Source of the DNA: Heterohyrax brucei
Lineage: Eukaryota; Chordata; Mammalia; Hyracoidea; Procaviidae
DNA: 64,000 nt
Reading direction: 5' to 3'
Assembly: GCA_028571685.1 (NCBI GenBank)
Contig: CM053142.1
Coordinates: forward strand, 69,279,296 to 69,343,295
Below are positions 12,701-25,063 of this stretch, in pieces. Positions within the stretch are counted from its first letter, which is position 1, and each line of letters starts with the position of its first letter. The position numbers and the translations under genes are program-made. The notes under the pieces are model-generated. The model searched no databases. It saw only the letters and a program-made list of their open reading frames with translations, and had not been told where the DNA came from.

Positions 12701-14372
12701 AGTCCAAATTCAGGGCATTAGTTCCAGGGGAAGTCTTTCTGTGTTGGCTCTGAATGAAGGTCTTTGTCATCAATCTTCCTCTGGACTGGGAGCTTCTGAA
12801 AGCAGGGACCCCGGGTCCTTTTCAAAGGATGCACTCTGCTCTCAGCACTGCTTCTTTCTTGATTGTACGAGGTACCCAACTTTCTGCTTGCTTCCCTTTC
12901 CTTTATATCCCAAAAGATTGCCTCAAGACATGCTACAGTCTTACACACTGAGTTCTGTCCCTCCAACACAACTGCTGCCTATCCTCACTCATTAACATCA
13001 TGAAGTCAGGGATTACATCATAGAAGAATATCACACAATATCAGGAATCATGGCCCAGCCAAATTGCTACACATTTTCGGGGTAACTCAATTCAATCCAT
13101 GACAGATGAAAGGAAAAAAAAAAAAAAGACAAAAATTTGGAAAAGAAGGACCACAAGGAGTGCATAAGTGCTGCCGTAGAGACCCAGGAAGTATCTCTTA
13201 GGCTGCGTGGTAGAGCCTGGCTAGAAAGGATGTAGATGCCACTTAGTGGTGTATTCAGAAGACAAGAGAAGAAGGTAGGTGTAGAGAGATGAGAACTGAG
13301 AGATGAAGAAAAAAAGCAAAAAGAAGAGAAAAAGAAAGAGAGGAAAAGAAAGATAGAAAAAAAAAAGGAAATGCCTCCAGGTACCCCACTCACTTATGCA
13401 GACTGAAGACATAAGTCCTAGACCATGCAATACAGTCCAACTAGAAAGGACTCCAAAGCCACAAAAAGAAAAAGAAAACTAATGGGCAAAGCAAAACAAA
13501 ACAAATAAAAGAAGAAGATGAAAAAAAGCCCTGAGGATTCCACCATTGTGGCATTATGGGCCAGGAAAGTAGTTCCTCAGTTGAGTAGTGCACCACAGCC
13601 TTTCAAGAAGAGGCATAAAAGAAACCAAAGGAAATGGTAAAAGGCAACACTAGCTACAACCAAATGGCAGCCAGGAAGATGGCCAGGTGGGCAGGGCAAA
13701 TCCAAATGGCTGGAGCTGAAGGAGTTTATTTCTGCCCAAGAGACTGCTGCCTGTGGAAAACAGGGAAGCCAAAAGGGTGGGACGGTGTGAGATTAGGAAA
13801 GCATGTATTACTGGTTACCAGATACGATCTGCATCCTGCCAGGAGCCCCTGAAGCTGCATTCACTTCTCCACTGGTCTCCTATACAGATTTGGGGAATCC
13901 AAGCAGCATGGGACACCACACTTCCTGGCCAGTGGAACCACCTCAGCTAGCCAGGAGGCACTGGAGGTAGAGCAGCAGGAAGAATGAGGGTGGGAAAGTA
14001 CGCACTATTGGTTACTGGATGCTTTGCCTTCTGCTGGGATTTCCAGAAAACTGCTTTTCTGTGCTCTCTGCTGATCCCTGATAGGAATGCAAGATGGCAA
14101 ATCTGTGCTGGGTTAGCTAGTAGAAGACTTCCACTTGTATCTCTTCTTGCTCTCTCTTTTTTGTCACTTTCTTATTCTGTTCTCTGTTTGACCTAGATAT
14201 TTACCTCTTCATTTGACACTTTGGGTTGCAGGCTTGGTTTCTGTCTGCTTTACCTAGTTTTTCAGGTCTTTGCTGTGGACAGTCAGCATGGTGCTTCTGT
14301 TTATGGCACCATGTTGCCTGGAAGCCCAGGGTTTGATTTCTGTTCTGGGGCGTTTTGTTTTGTTTTTAAATT
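9780..14372 (-). mobile_element. L1 inserted in older L1, with exact 15-bp target duplication
   Basis: The direct repeat ttttgtttttaaatt occurs at 9780-9794 and 14358-14372, and the host L1 ORF2 is collinear on either side. The insert (9795-14357) runs from the 3' UTR (to about 10740), jumps directly to 5' ORF2/ORF1 sequence (10741-12100) and then to the L1 5' UTR. It therefore lacks most of ORF2. An LTR sits inside it at 12608-13104. Only short open frames remain. Confidence 0.85.
12608..13104 (-). mobile_element. Solitary MaLR-like LTR with 5-bp target duplication
   Basis: This roughly 497-bp LTR is in minus orientation. On the plus strand it starts tgtcat and ends atgaca, perfect short inverted ends, and is flanked by gatga at 12603-12607 and 13105-13109. 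It contains the antisense of an aataaa-type signal. It resembles three other LTR copies in the window. There is no internal region, so it is a solo LTR left by recombination. Confidence 0.85.
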
Positions 14373-15523
14373 ATCTCTTTGATCTCTGCTCTTGTTATGG
14401 TTTGTTCAGATTTTCTATCTCAGTTTGTGTTAGTTTAGGTAGGTAGCATGCTTCTAGAAATTTGTTCATTTTCTTTAGCGTCTCAGATTTGTTGGGGTAC
14501 AAATTTTTGCAGTATTTTGTTATGATCTTTTTAATTAAAGTTGGGTCTGTTATAATGCCTGTTGTCTCATTTCTTATATGGGCTACTTACTTCCTCTTCT
14601 GTTTTTTGTTAGTTGGGTTGGCCAGTGGTTTATTGGTTTTCTTGATATTTCAGAGAAACAACTTCTGGTCTTGTTGAATATTTCCTTTTTTTTCTTATTC
14701 TTATCTTCATTTATTTCCTTTCTTCTGATGTTTGCGGGCTTCTTTTTACTGGTCTGTTTTTGGTTAGTTTTAGATTTTGATCTTCTTGATACTTTATCTT
14801 GCTTTTGGTCAAAAGCTAAAATATTTGGACAAATGTTTTGACTTTGGAATGTAATTCCTTTTCAACATGTGATTTTATTGCTATAAATTGTCCTATGAAC
14901 ACTACCTTTGCTGTTTCCTAAAGGTTTTGTTATATTTGTTTTCATTCTTATTTAATTTTGGGAATTTTTTTATTTCCTCTGATTTTTTCCATTTGGTTTC
15001 TACATATTTGAATTTTTCCCCATTACTCTTCATATTGTTGATTTCTACTTTTATGGTGTTGTAATCAGAGGGAATGCTTTGTGTTATTTTGGTGTTTAGG
15101 GTTTCACTGATGGTTGCTTGTGGCCTAAAAATTGGTCTGTTCCAGGGAGAATGTTCCATGTGTGTTGGAAAAGAATATGTACTCTTTTGCTGTTGGGTAG
15201 AATGTTATATATGTCTATAAGGTCAAATTGGTTGATTGTGGTCTTCAGATGTTCTGTATCTTAGTTGAGTTTCTTTCTAGATATTCTGTTCTTTACCAAG
15301 AGTGGTGCTTTTATCTCCTACAATTATTGTGGAACTATTCAGTTTTTCAATATTATTAGAGATTGTTTTACATGTTTTGGAGCCCTGTTTTTGGGTGTGT
15401 AGATATTTACTGAGGTTACCACTTTTTGGTGAATTGTCCCTTTAATGATCATACAGTGTTCTTCATTGCGTTTTATGATTATTTTGCCTTAAATTCTATT
15501 TTATCTGAAATTAGTATTGCCAC

Positions 15524-16034
15524 TATCATAGTTATCTAGTGCTGTTATAAGAGAAATGTCACAAGTGAATGACTTTACCAAGGAAAAGTTTATTCTTTCA
15601 CAGTCTAGTAGCTAGAAATATGAATTTGGGGCAGCTGTAGGGGAAAGCTTTGTCTTTCTAGTGTCTCTGCAAGAAGGTCCTTGTCGTCAGTCTTCACCTG
15701 GTTGAGGAGCTTCTCTGTGTAGGACCATTGGTCCAAAGGATGCATTATGGTCCTGGTGCTTCTTTCTTGGTAGTATCAGTTTCCCAACTCTCTTCTCACT
15801 TCCTATTTGGGTGTCTCAAAAGAGATTGTCTTAAAACACCATGTACTCTTTTAGTTTGAGTTCTGCCTCATTAATATAATGCCCACTAATCCCAACTCAT
15901 CAACATAATAGTGATAGCATTTACAGTACATGGAGAAATCACATCAGATGCAAAATGGTGGATAATTACACAATAGTAGGAATCATAAAATAGCTATATA
16001 ACATATTTTGGAGAACATAATCCAATCCATAACA
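15524..16034 (-). mobile_element. Solitary MaLR-like LTR
   Basis: Second solo copy, minus orientation, with plus-strand ends tatcat and cataaca. The flanks gccac and ccact share ccac, a probable decayed target duplication. It interrupts L1 ORF2. Confidence 0.8.
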
Positions 16035-16584
16035 CCACTCCTGCTTTTTTGGAGCTGTATACTTGATATGTTTTGTTTTTTTTTTTTACATTCTTTGATT
16101 TTTAGTGTAGTTGCAATTTTATATCTATGGAGTGTCTGTGGTTGACTGTGTATTGATAGGTCACTTTTTCTTTAACCTATTTTGCGATTCTCTGTCTCTC
16201 TACAGGTATGTTGAAGTCATTTACATTCAGTGTGATTATCAATAGTTATGACTTTATAGTTATGAATTTATTACTGTCATGTGCTTTTCTTTTTGGTGAT
16301 GCTGGTGTTTCTTCCTCTTGTTTTCCATGCCTAGTTCCTTTTGTCTTTGGAATTTATTTTCTTGTTATAGATTTTGTGTTTAATGAGTCTTTATATTTTT
16401 CTTCCTTTTTTATTTTGAAGAGATTAGTTAACTTTGTGGTTACTCTGAAATTTGCTCTTATATTTCTAAGTTTGAACCAGTCTTATGTTACTTAATATTA
16501 TCTTGACTTCCTCTCTGTTTGAAAGTTCCATAGCTACACCATTTGTTCCCCTTTTTATTGTTTTGATTTTGTGATCATTTACAA

Positions 16585-17690
16585 TTTAAATCTCTGTTTT
16601 CCTCCCATGATGTCAAGGACTCTTTGTTGTGTTCCCTGAAGGGGCAGTCATTCATTAGCCATGGCCACACCCCTTCTAGTTCTTCAAGTCTCATGCTGAT
16701 GTAGTCTCTGGATTATGTGGCCCTTTTGGTCTCTTGGCCTCGTGTTTTCCTTATATCTTGAATGTTCTTCTTTCTCCTTTGCTCCAAGTTGGTTGAGATC
16801 AATTGATGCTTCTTAGATGACCACTTGCTAGCCACTCACCAAAGTGGAAGGTGCCAGATGCCACTCACCAAAGTGGAAGGCAGAACATTTTCTTAAAAAA
16901 TTTGTGATGCCGATTGACCTAGACGTTCACTGAAACTATGGTCATCAGACCCCTGTTACGCTGTTCTTCCAAGTGTTGGGTTATATTAGGAAAATTCTTA
17001 GCCTTTGGGTTAGTCTAGTTGTACTGACTTCTCCTCTGCTGTGTTGTCTCTCTCTTCATCTTAAATTCTTGTCTACTGTCTAATTAATCAATACTTCCCG
17101 TCCTCCCTACCTACCCTTGTAACCCATCAAAGACTGCTTTCTTCTGCGTTTAAACTTTTTTCTGGAGTCCTTATAATAACAATCTCGTACAATATTTGTC
17201 CCTTTACAGCTGACTAAGTTCACTCAGTATAGTGTCCTCCAGATTCCTCCATGTTATGAGATGTTTACTAAGATCATCACTGTTCTTTATGATTGCATAG
17301 TATTCCACTGTGTGAATAATACCATAACTTGTTTATCTATTCATCCATTGATGGACATGAGGTTGATTCTGTCATTTTTCTATTGTGGACAGGGCTACAG
17401 TGAACATTGGTGTGCATGTCTCTATTTGTATGACAGCACTTATTTCTCTAGGATATATTCCAAGAAAATTGCTGGATCATATGGTGTTCCTATTTCTAGC
17501 TTTTTAAGAAAGTGCCAAATCAGTTTCCAAAGTGGTAGTACCATTTTACATTCCCACCAGCAGTGTGTAAGAGTTTAGTCTCTTCACAGCATTTCCAATG
17601 TTTATTATTTTGTATTTTTTAGATTAATGTCAGCCTTACTAGAGTGAGATGGTATCTCACTGTAATTTTGAGAGTTATTTAAATAAGATG
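16585..17690 (-). mobile_element. L1 3' UTR and ORF2 end, nested
   Basis: This L1 3' end interrupts the 5' part of the old L1. The 3' UTR is followed by ORF2 end sequence (17.26-17.58 kb) whose antisense gives the usual C-terminal codons. Edges are approximate and no target repeat was identified. Confidence 0.65.
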
Positions 17691-17899
17691 GCACTGGCTG
17701 ATGTTGTCCTGTGTCCCAGACTCAAATAGTTGTCTGATGTTATTGGTTTTCTAATTAAAAGCCTCCTTTTAATGTTTCTTTGAAGTTTGGTTTGAGTTTT
17801 ACAAATTCTCTTAATTTCTGTTTTTCTGGAAATGTCCTAATTTCACCACATTATTTTAGAGACAGTTTTGCAGGATATATTATTCTAGGTTTCCAATTC

Positions 17900-18205
17900 T
17901 TCTCTATTAGTCTATGTGCCTGCCCTTTTACCCAGTACTAGTCTGTTTTGACTACTCTGGCTGTATAGTAGGTTTTGAGATCAGGCGGCACGAGACCTCC
18001 AACTTTGTCCTTAAGAAAATAACCTTTAAACAAAAGAGAAGGAGAAAAAGAAGATGATGAAAATCAGAGCACTGACACTATCTGATTTCCATGTTTACTG
18101 TAAACTTATAGTAATTAAGACAATGCATACTGGTGAAGAGTAGCTAAATAGATCATGGAACAGATTAGAGAGCCCAGAAATAGATCCACATAAATAAAGC
18201 TGAAC
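17900..18205. mobile_element. Two facing L1 ORF2 fragments
   Basis: 17900-18005 is antisense ORF2 and 18010-18205 is sense ORF2 from about the same part of the gene. This head-to-head arrangement suggests another inverted insertion. No flanking repeat was found. Confidence 0.6.
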
Positions 18206-19685
18206 GATTTTATTTTGGGGGCTTTAGTTGAAGGTTCACGCAGTATCTCATTAAGCAATTAGCACACATACTGTTTTGTGACATTCATTGCTCAGTGTGT
18301 CAACACTCTTCTTTCCTCGATAGGCTCCATGTTTCCTTTGTCCAACTTTCCTGTCCTCTCTCATCTTCTAGTCCTTGCCATTGGACTGGTGTGCCCATTT
18401 AGTACTGTATACATGGCTGAACTGTGCATATTATTGTTTTTTTATGGGCTAGTGTAATCTTCGGTTGAATGGTGATCCTCAGGAGTGACTTCAGTACTGA
18501 GTTTAAAGGGTGTGAGGGGGCCATATTCTCGGGATTTTTCCAGTCTCTCTCAGAACAAGTTTGATTTTTTTTTTTTGTGAGTTAGGTTTTTGTCTTATAT
18601 TTGTCTCCGTCTCTGTCCAGGACCCTCTATTGTGATGCTTGTCAGTTGTTGGTGGTAGCCAGGCATCATATAGCTGTGTTGTACTCAGTCTGGTGGAAGC
18701 TGTTCTACTTGTAGTCAATTATTCTTTCAGACTAATCTTTCTTTGTGTCTTTGGTTTTCTTCATTCTCTCTTGCTTAGATGGGGTGGAGTATCTTAGATA
18801 GGCACTCACAAGCCTTTAAGATTCTGGATGCTACCTACCAAAGTAAGATATAGAACATTTTCTTCATAAACTGTGCTATGCTGATTGAACTAGATGACCC
18901 CCTAGACCATGGTTCCCAGCCTTCAATCCAGTAACGTGGTCATGTGGGGAATTTGGATGTGTTTATGATGTCTATGAAGCTTTGGCTTAATCATGTTGTG
19001 CTGACTTCCTCAGAATCACACAATCTTACCCTTCACTAAAGTTACCATTTACCCATTGTCTTGTTAGTGTTAGTGTTTTTCCTCCTCTATACTTCCCTAT
19101 CCTGGTAATTATCAAAGATTGTATCTTTCTGCATGTCAAAATCTTTCGTGGTTTTTATTATAGCATTCTCATATAATTTTATCTTGGCTTGGCTGTAGTT
19201 GATATGTCAGTCGGCATAATGATCTCCAGATTTATCCATGTTGTGAGGTGTTTTGCAGATTCACCATTGTTCTGTATTGCTGTGTAGTATTCCATTGTGT
19301 GTATGTACCATAGTTTGTTTATCTGTATATCTGTTGATGGACACTGAGGTTATTTCCTTCTTTCTGTTACTGTGCATAATGCTTCAGTAAATATGGGTGT
19401 GCATATGTCTACTTACGTGATGATCATTATTTCTGTAGGATATATTCCTATGAGTAGGTTTGCTGGATCATATGATATTCCCTGGTGGTGTGGTGGGTAA
19501 TTGCTATGTCTGATAACCAAAAGGTTAATAATTCAAATCCACCATATGCTGCTTGGAAACTCTATGGAACAGTTCTACTCTGTTTTATAGGGTTTCTATG
19601 AGTTGGGATCAACTCAACAGCACTGGGTTTGGTTTTAGTTTGGTATGGTATTCTTATTTCTAGACTCTTTTTTCTCCCCAGTCGA
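18206..19685 (-). mobile_element. L1 3' UTR and ORF2 end
   Basis: This truncated antisense L1 has the 3' UTR up to about 19190 and then ORF2 end sequence ('cattgtgtgtatgtaccata'). An AfroSINE interrupts it at 19486-19645. Confidence 0.8.
19486..19645 (+). mobile_element. AfroSINE
   Basis: This full-length plus-strand SINE runs from the tRNA-like head (ccctggtggtgtggtggg) to the tail 'cactgggtttggttttag'. It is inserted in L1 ORF2 end sequence that continues on both sides. Confidence 0.88.
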
Positions 19686-22600
19686 TTTTTTTATTGCTCT
19701 ATTAAAAAAAATTATTGTACTTTAAATAAAAGCTTACAATCCAGTCATATAAAACTACGAACACACACCACTGTGCAACTCTAACTGCTCTCCCCCCACC
19801 AGTGCCTCGTGACAGCACACTCCTCCTTTACACCCTGTATTTCCTGTAATCTTTTAACCAACTCCTGTTCCCCTCCACCCTCTCATCTCACCTCTAGAGA
19901 GTTGTTGGTCAGGCTGCCTCATGTGTATATTTTAACCAGGAAGCATATTCTTTGCCAGCATCATTCTGCGTCTTGTAGTCTGGTCCAGTCTTTGTCTGAA
20001 GAGTTGACTTCAGTACTAGTTTCAACTCTGGACTAACAGAACTCAGAGGACCCCCTAGTCTGACAGATCATCACATGCAGTCTTTTAATAGAATTCTAGT
20101 TCTGCACACCCATTTTTCTCCTGCTGCATCAAGGACTTTATGTTGTGTTCACCAACACCAAGGGCTGTGAGTGGTTGTGGCTAGGCACCATCTAGTTCTT
20201 CTGTTCTCATGTTGCTGTAGTATCTGGATCATATGGCACCTTCTTTTTAGATGTGTACACTTATTGAGATAAGTTGACACTGCTTTTGCTGTGTCCCAAA
20301 GGTTCTTGTAGGCTCTATTTTCATTCTCATTTGCTTCTGTGAATTTATTTATTCCATTCTTGATTTCTTCTATAACCCAGTCATTTTTCAGCAAGGTGTT
20401 GTTCAATTTCTATGTGTTTGATTTTTTATGCTTCCTTTTGTCTGTTATTGGTTTCTACTTTTGTGGCTTTATGGACTGAAAAAAACTGCCTTGTAATATT
20501 TAAATACTTTGAATTTTGTTAAGGATTGTTCTTTGGCCTAACATGTAGTCAATTCTGGAGAATGTTCCATGTCCATTGGAAAAGAACATACACTTGGCTG
20601 TTGTTGGGTGCAGTGTACTGTGTACGTCTATGAGGCCAAGTTTGTTGATTGCAGCATTTAGATCTTCTGTGTCTTTACTGAGCTTTTTTCCAAGATGTTC
20701 TGTCGTTCACCAAGAGTGGTGTGTTAGAAGTCTCCTACTATTAATGTGGAGCAGTCTACTTCTGTTTTCAATGCAGTTAATGGATGTTTTATGTATTTTG
20801 GAGTCTGTCATTGAGTGTGTTGATATTTAGTATGGTTATGTCCTCTTGGAGCACTGATCCTTTAATCATTATATAATGTCCTCGCGGTGAGTCGGATCCA
20901 ACTCGACAGCACTTGGCATTTGGTTTGGCTTCCTTGTCCAAAGTGGTAGATTTTACTTTAAAGTCTATTTTGTCAGAGAATGTTACCACTCCTGGTCTTT
21001 TCTTTTTTTTAATTGTTGTTAGCCTGTTACACATTTTACTGCCTCTTGAGTTGTAGTTTGTTCATGTCTTTGAGTCTAAGTTGTGCCTCCTATAGACAGT
21101 ATATGATGGTTCATGTTTTATTACTCAATCTACCACTTTTTGTCTCTTTATTGGTACATTTAGTCTATTTTCATCCAGTGTGATTATTGATAGGTGTGTC
21201 ACTTTTATATCTTTTTGTGTATTCTAGACAATTCCTTTTTCCATTCAGTTTTCTGTGCTGAGTCTTTTTTCATTATGAATTTTCTTTTCACTGTTTTCAG
21301 TATTGGTGGTTTTGTATTTGCTGAGGCTTCATGTTTTTCTTTTGTTTTTTTCTTTCTTTTTTTTGTTGCATAGGACTGATAATTTCCTTTGTGGTTACCT
21401 TTATATTTATCCCCATTTTTCTAAATTTAAACCAGTCTTTCATTTCTTTATATTGTCTTGACTTTTTTTCCACATGAAAGATCAATAACTACTTTTATTT
21501 TGTGTATCTCTTTTTCATTATAATGTTTACATAATGACATCTTTGTTTCCTTACTTTTGGTGTTCTGCCTATGATGTAGTCTTATGATTCCCCTATTTGG
21601 ATTGACATCCTGTTGCTCTGTTCTGTGTTCTAGTCTTAAGTTGTTACCTAGTTTTGTTGGTTTTCTAACCAAAGGACTCCATTTAGTATTTCTTGTAATT
21701 TTGAATTGATTTTTGCGAATTCCCTAGCATTCAGTTTATGTGGAAATGTCCTCGTTTTACCATCATATCTGAGAAACTATTTTGCTGGAATTGGAATTCT
21801 TGGCTGGCAATTACTTTCTTTCCAGGCTTTGTATATGTCATTCCGTGGTCTTTTTCCTGCATGGTTTCTGCTTAGTAGTCCAAGCTTAGTCTTACAGATT
21901 TTCCCTTGTATGTTATTTTTTATTTATCCCTAGCAACTTTTAAAAATGTCTCCTTATCTTTAGTTCTATCAAGTTTTATTATAATACGCCTTCATGTCTT
22001 TATTTTGGGATCTGTCTTGTATGGAGTTTAATGAGCAACTGGGATAGATGTCTTCTCTTCTTTCATGATATCAGGGAAGTTTTCTGTTAGCAAATCTTCA
22101 AAAATTGTCTCTGTGTTTTCTGTTATTCCTCCCCTCTCCTGGTCTGGTACTCCAATCATTCATAGATTATCCCTGTTCATAGAGTTCCACATAATTCCTA
22201 GTGTTTCTTGACTTTTAAAAATTCTTTTAGATGATTTATTACTCAAATACGTTGATATCACCTGCTTTACCTTCAGTCTCACTGATTTGGGCTTCCATTG
22301 CCTCAATTTTGATCCTTTGTCTTTCTGTTGAGTTGTCTAATCCTGTAATGTTATTATTTTCTGAATTTCTAATTCTTGCTACTCAGTGTTTTCTTGTAGC
22401 TTGTTCATTATGCTCTGATGCCTTTGGCTAGTCTCCTTTGTCGTCACTTGAAAAGTTCTAAATATTAATATTTTGTACTCTACCTCTGATAATTCCAGAC
22501 AGTTGTCTTCTTGTAGGAAAATTTAGTTCTTTGGGTAGCTTTCTGAAGAGATCATGGTCTGCTCCTTTAAATGCTTTGATATGGACTGCTGCTTCTGAGC

Positions 22601-23880
22601 CATCAGTAAATTGTAATTATTTACTTTCTGTTTGCCTACCGTGTTTTAGCTTCTTGGTTTAAAATGTACAGTTTACTTTTCTTACATGATTTCAGCTCAG
22701 GTGTCCAGGTAGTCATTCACCAAGTGTGTGGTGCAGGCTCTTGACTACTGTTTTATATTCACCTTCTGATAGTTTCAGAAAAGTTTCTTTGGGAAGTTTT
22801 GAGGTGGTTTCTTTTGGGGGCCTTCTGATGCCATGGGTGGCTTCCAAGTTACTGTCCTCTCCAATGTTTGCTGCTTTTTGGGCTTCATGTGGGTCAATAG
22901 AGGCTGAGAGAGATGCTGTGAAGATGGACCACAGTTGTTTCTCTAGGCCATCTTAAGATGAGAAGTAAAAAGTATTTGACAACTTCCAAAGTCAGTCAGG
23001 TTTTCAGGTATACACATCCGTCTTCCAAGCTGGCAAAGTAAACACCTCAATATTGAACCCCAGATGTTATAAACTAGCTCAAAATATAGAAAGTTTACTG
23101 GGCTGCTGGCCTCTGCTGTTGGGCCTCTGCTGTATGCGATACTGTGCAGAATTCCGCTTTTTTGTTGGAGAAGTCTCTTCTGGGTAGGAACTGCCTCCCA
23201 ACCCAGGAATTAGGTCCAGCTGAGGCTTCTGTACAGATGACCCCACCTTCTAGCAAAACAAGATGGCATCCCATGTAAGCTTGCCAGCTGGCGGGGACCA
23301 GGCTCCCAGCGGAAAGAGAGGTCAAGAATGCTGAAATGCCCAGAGTCCACAGCCTCCACCACTGGGCCCTGGCCCCAGGTGACACTGTGCAAAACACCAC
23401 TTCCCTGCTAGACAAGCACTCTCCCCCTGGCAGGCGCCACTTCCCAGCCTAGGAACCAAGTCCGACTGGAGCATCTGCCTGGGCTTCTCCTTTTCCCAAT
23501 AGGCCAGAGGAGCCAAAGTATATAGAGTCCAAAGCCAGGCTCTCAGAACCTGGCAATTATGCTTGCCAGTTCCACTGGCAGTGCATCCGAGACCAGCAGC
23601 TAGTCAAGTTCCAGTTCTGCCCGCCAGCCAAGACAGAGGAAAAAATTGAAATAATGAGTTACCTTCAGTCTGTGCAAGCCTGTGCTCAGCAGAAGTGCGG
23701 TAAGTGAAAAAGAAGAAGTTTTGCATTCAGTGGGATGAAGTCCAAATTAACAGCCCTATGCTGCATCCTGGGGCTCCCTTGGTGTCCAGAAGACTCTGTT
23801 TAACTATCATTTCAGGTCTTGGTTTCCAGAGGGATTTAGGGAGACGTGCGTTTAGTCTGCCATCTTGACTCCACCCCCTC
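19686..23880 (-). mobile_element. L1 with preserved 5' end and internal deletion
   Basis: Antisense L1 3' UTR (19686-20240) is joined to middle ORF2 (from about 20241), then ORF1 and the 5' UTR, ending in 'gccatcttgactccacccc', which resembles the start of mammalian L1 5' UTRs. Several kilobases of ORF2 are missing at the joint. It is possible that the two parts are separate insertions. A SINE tail (20881-20935) lies inside. Confidence 0.7.
20881..20935 (+). mobile_element. AfroSINE 3' tail fragment
   Basis: Short SINE tail (gagtcggatccaactcgaca ... catttggtttggctt) within L1. Confidence 0.7.
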
Positions 23881-24559
23881 TTACCTACCATTTTAGGCAA
23901 GCAGGGATGATTAGTGCAGGCACAGGTGTCAGGCAGCAGCCAGTGAGAAAGGCAAGGGGCTAAAAACCATCCTTGAATGTGAGGCTGACTTAATTCTCCT
24001 TATGTTTGAATCTACATGAAAGTATAGTTTCTGCCTTGATTTTCCCCCCTTTTCTGAGTATCCTTGACTGTTTCTCCTTCCAAGTTTCAAAGACTAGCTC
24101 AGGGAGTTCTTAAGAAGTCCTATTTCTGGCTTAGTTAATGACATCAGACTCTAGCACCTGGTGCTGTTCAGAGAAAGGAGGGGGAAGTGAAAGCAGAAGG
24201 AAGCCAAGTCCATATAAAAGGGAAAATTCAGATCAGTGCACAGTAGCCAATGACTTAGCTTTTGACAGTTTGGTGCTATCCCTCACTGGCTCTGGAGGCA
24301 TGAGTGGATTCTCCAGACAATCACCTCCAACAAGGGAAATGGCCACCAACCTCCCTGCTGGGCCTGCCTCACTGCAGCTGCAGCTGCTTTCTGAGAGGTC
24401 AGATATGCACTTCCTCTTGGTTCAGTCCAGTTTCTCTTTGATGTTCAGTGCTCCTAAGATGTCATATGTACTGGATTCATTTGTTCTTTTGGGGAGCCTC
24501 CATCTGCTCTTCCATCTTGGCCTGTAGCCTTCTATTTCTAGATTGCAAAGGAAGCACTG
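23881..24559. other. Non-coding stretch, nothing recognised
   Basis: This is mixed-composition sequence between two L1 elements. Open frames here (for example 24138-24527) show no recognisable domain. Confidence 0.5.
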
Positions 24560-25063
24560 CATCATTTTCCAAGAAGGTTGTACCGTTTTACACTTCCACC
24601 ACAGTGCATAAGAGTCCCAATCTCCCTGCAGGTTCTCCAGTATTCATCATTTCTGCTTTTTAATTCATGCCAGTAATCTTGGAGGAAGTGGTATATCTCA
24701 TCATAGCCAATTTTCTTTTCTCAGTATGTAGGTTGTCTTTTTACTCTTTTGGTGAAGTTTGTTGACGATTAGAAGTGTTTTTAGATGATCCCAGTTATCT
24801 AGCTTATCTTCTAGGGTTTGTATATTGTTTGTTATGGTTTGTATCACATTCATGGCATGCATTAAGGCCTCTAGTATTAACCCTAGTTTGTTCTACAATC
24901 TTTATGGGTTTTGACTTCCCATTTAGGTCTTTGATCCATTTTGAATTAGTTGTTTTGTATGGCTTGAGGTAAGGGTCATGTTTCTTTTTTATTCCCCTTA
25001 TAGATGAATATCTAGTTTTGTCAGCACAATTTGTTAAAAAGACTTCATTTCCCTCATTTAACA

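Larger units (their letters stand above)
2190..17900 (-). mobile_element. Old L1 host element, broken into pieces by later insertions
   Basis: Antisense L1 sequence runs in the correct order from 3' UTR to the 5' part: 3' UTR and ORF2 end at 2190-2478 and 3030-4140; the 3' half of ORF2 at 7432-9780; middle ORF2 at 14373-15520; 5' ORF2 at 16035-16584; and the ORF1/ORF2 junction region at about 17690-17900. The gaps are filled by the younger elements listed separately. All frames carry many stops. Joining by order is an inference, but the piece edges agree and one interruption has an exact target duplication. Confidence 0.75.

Noticed and set aside
24138-24663. 129-codon and 71-codon frames in a non-repeat stretch
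   Set aside because: No recognisable domain, no splice context and no homology that I can name.
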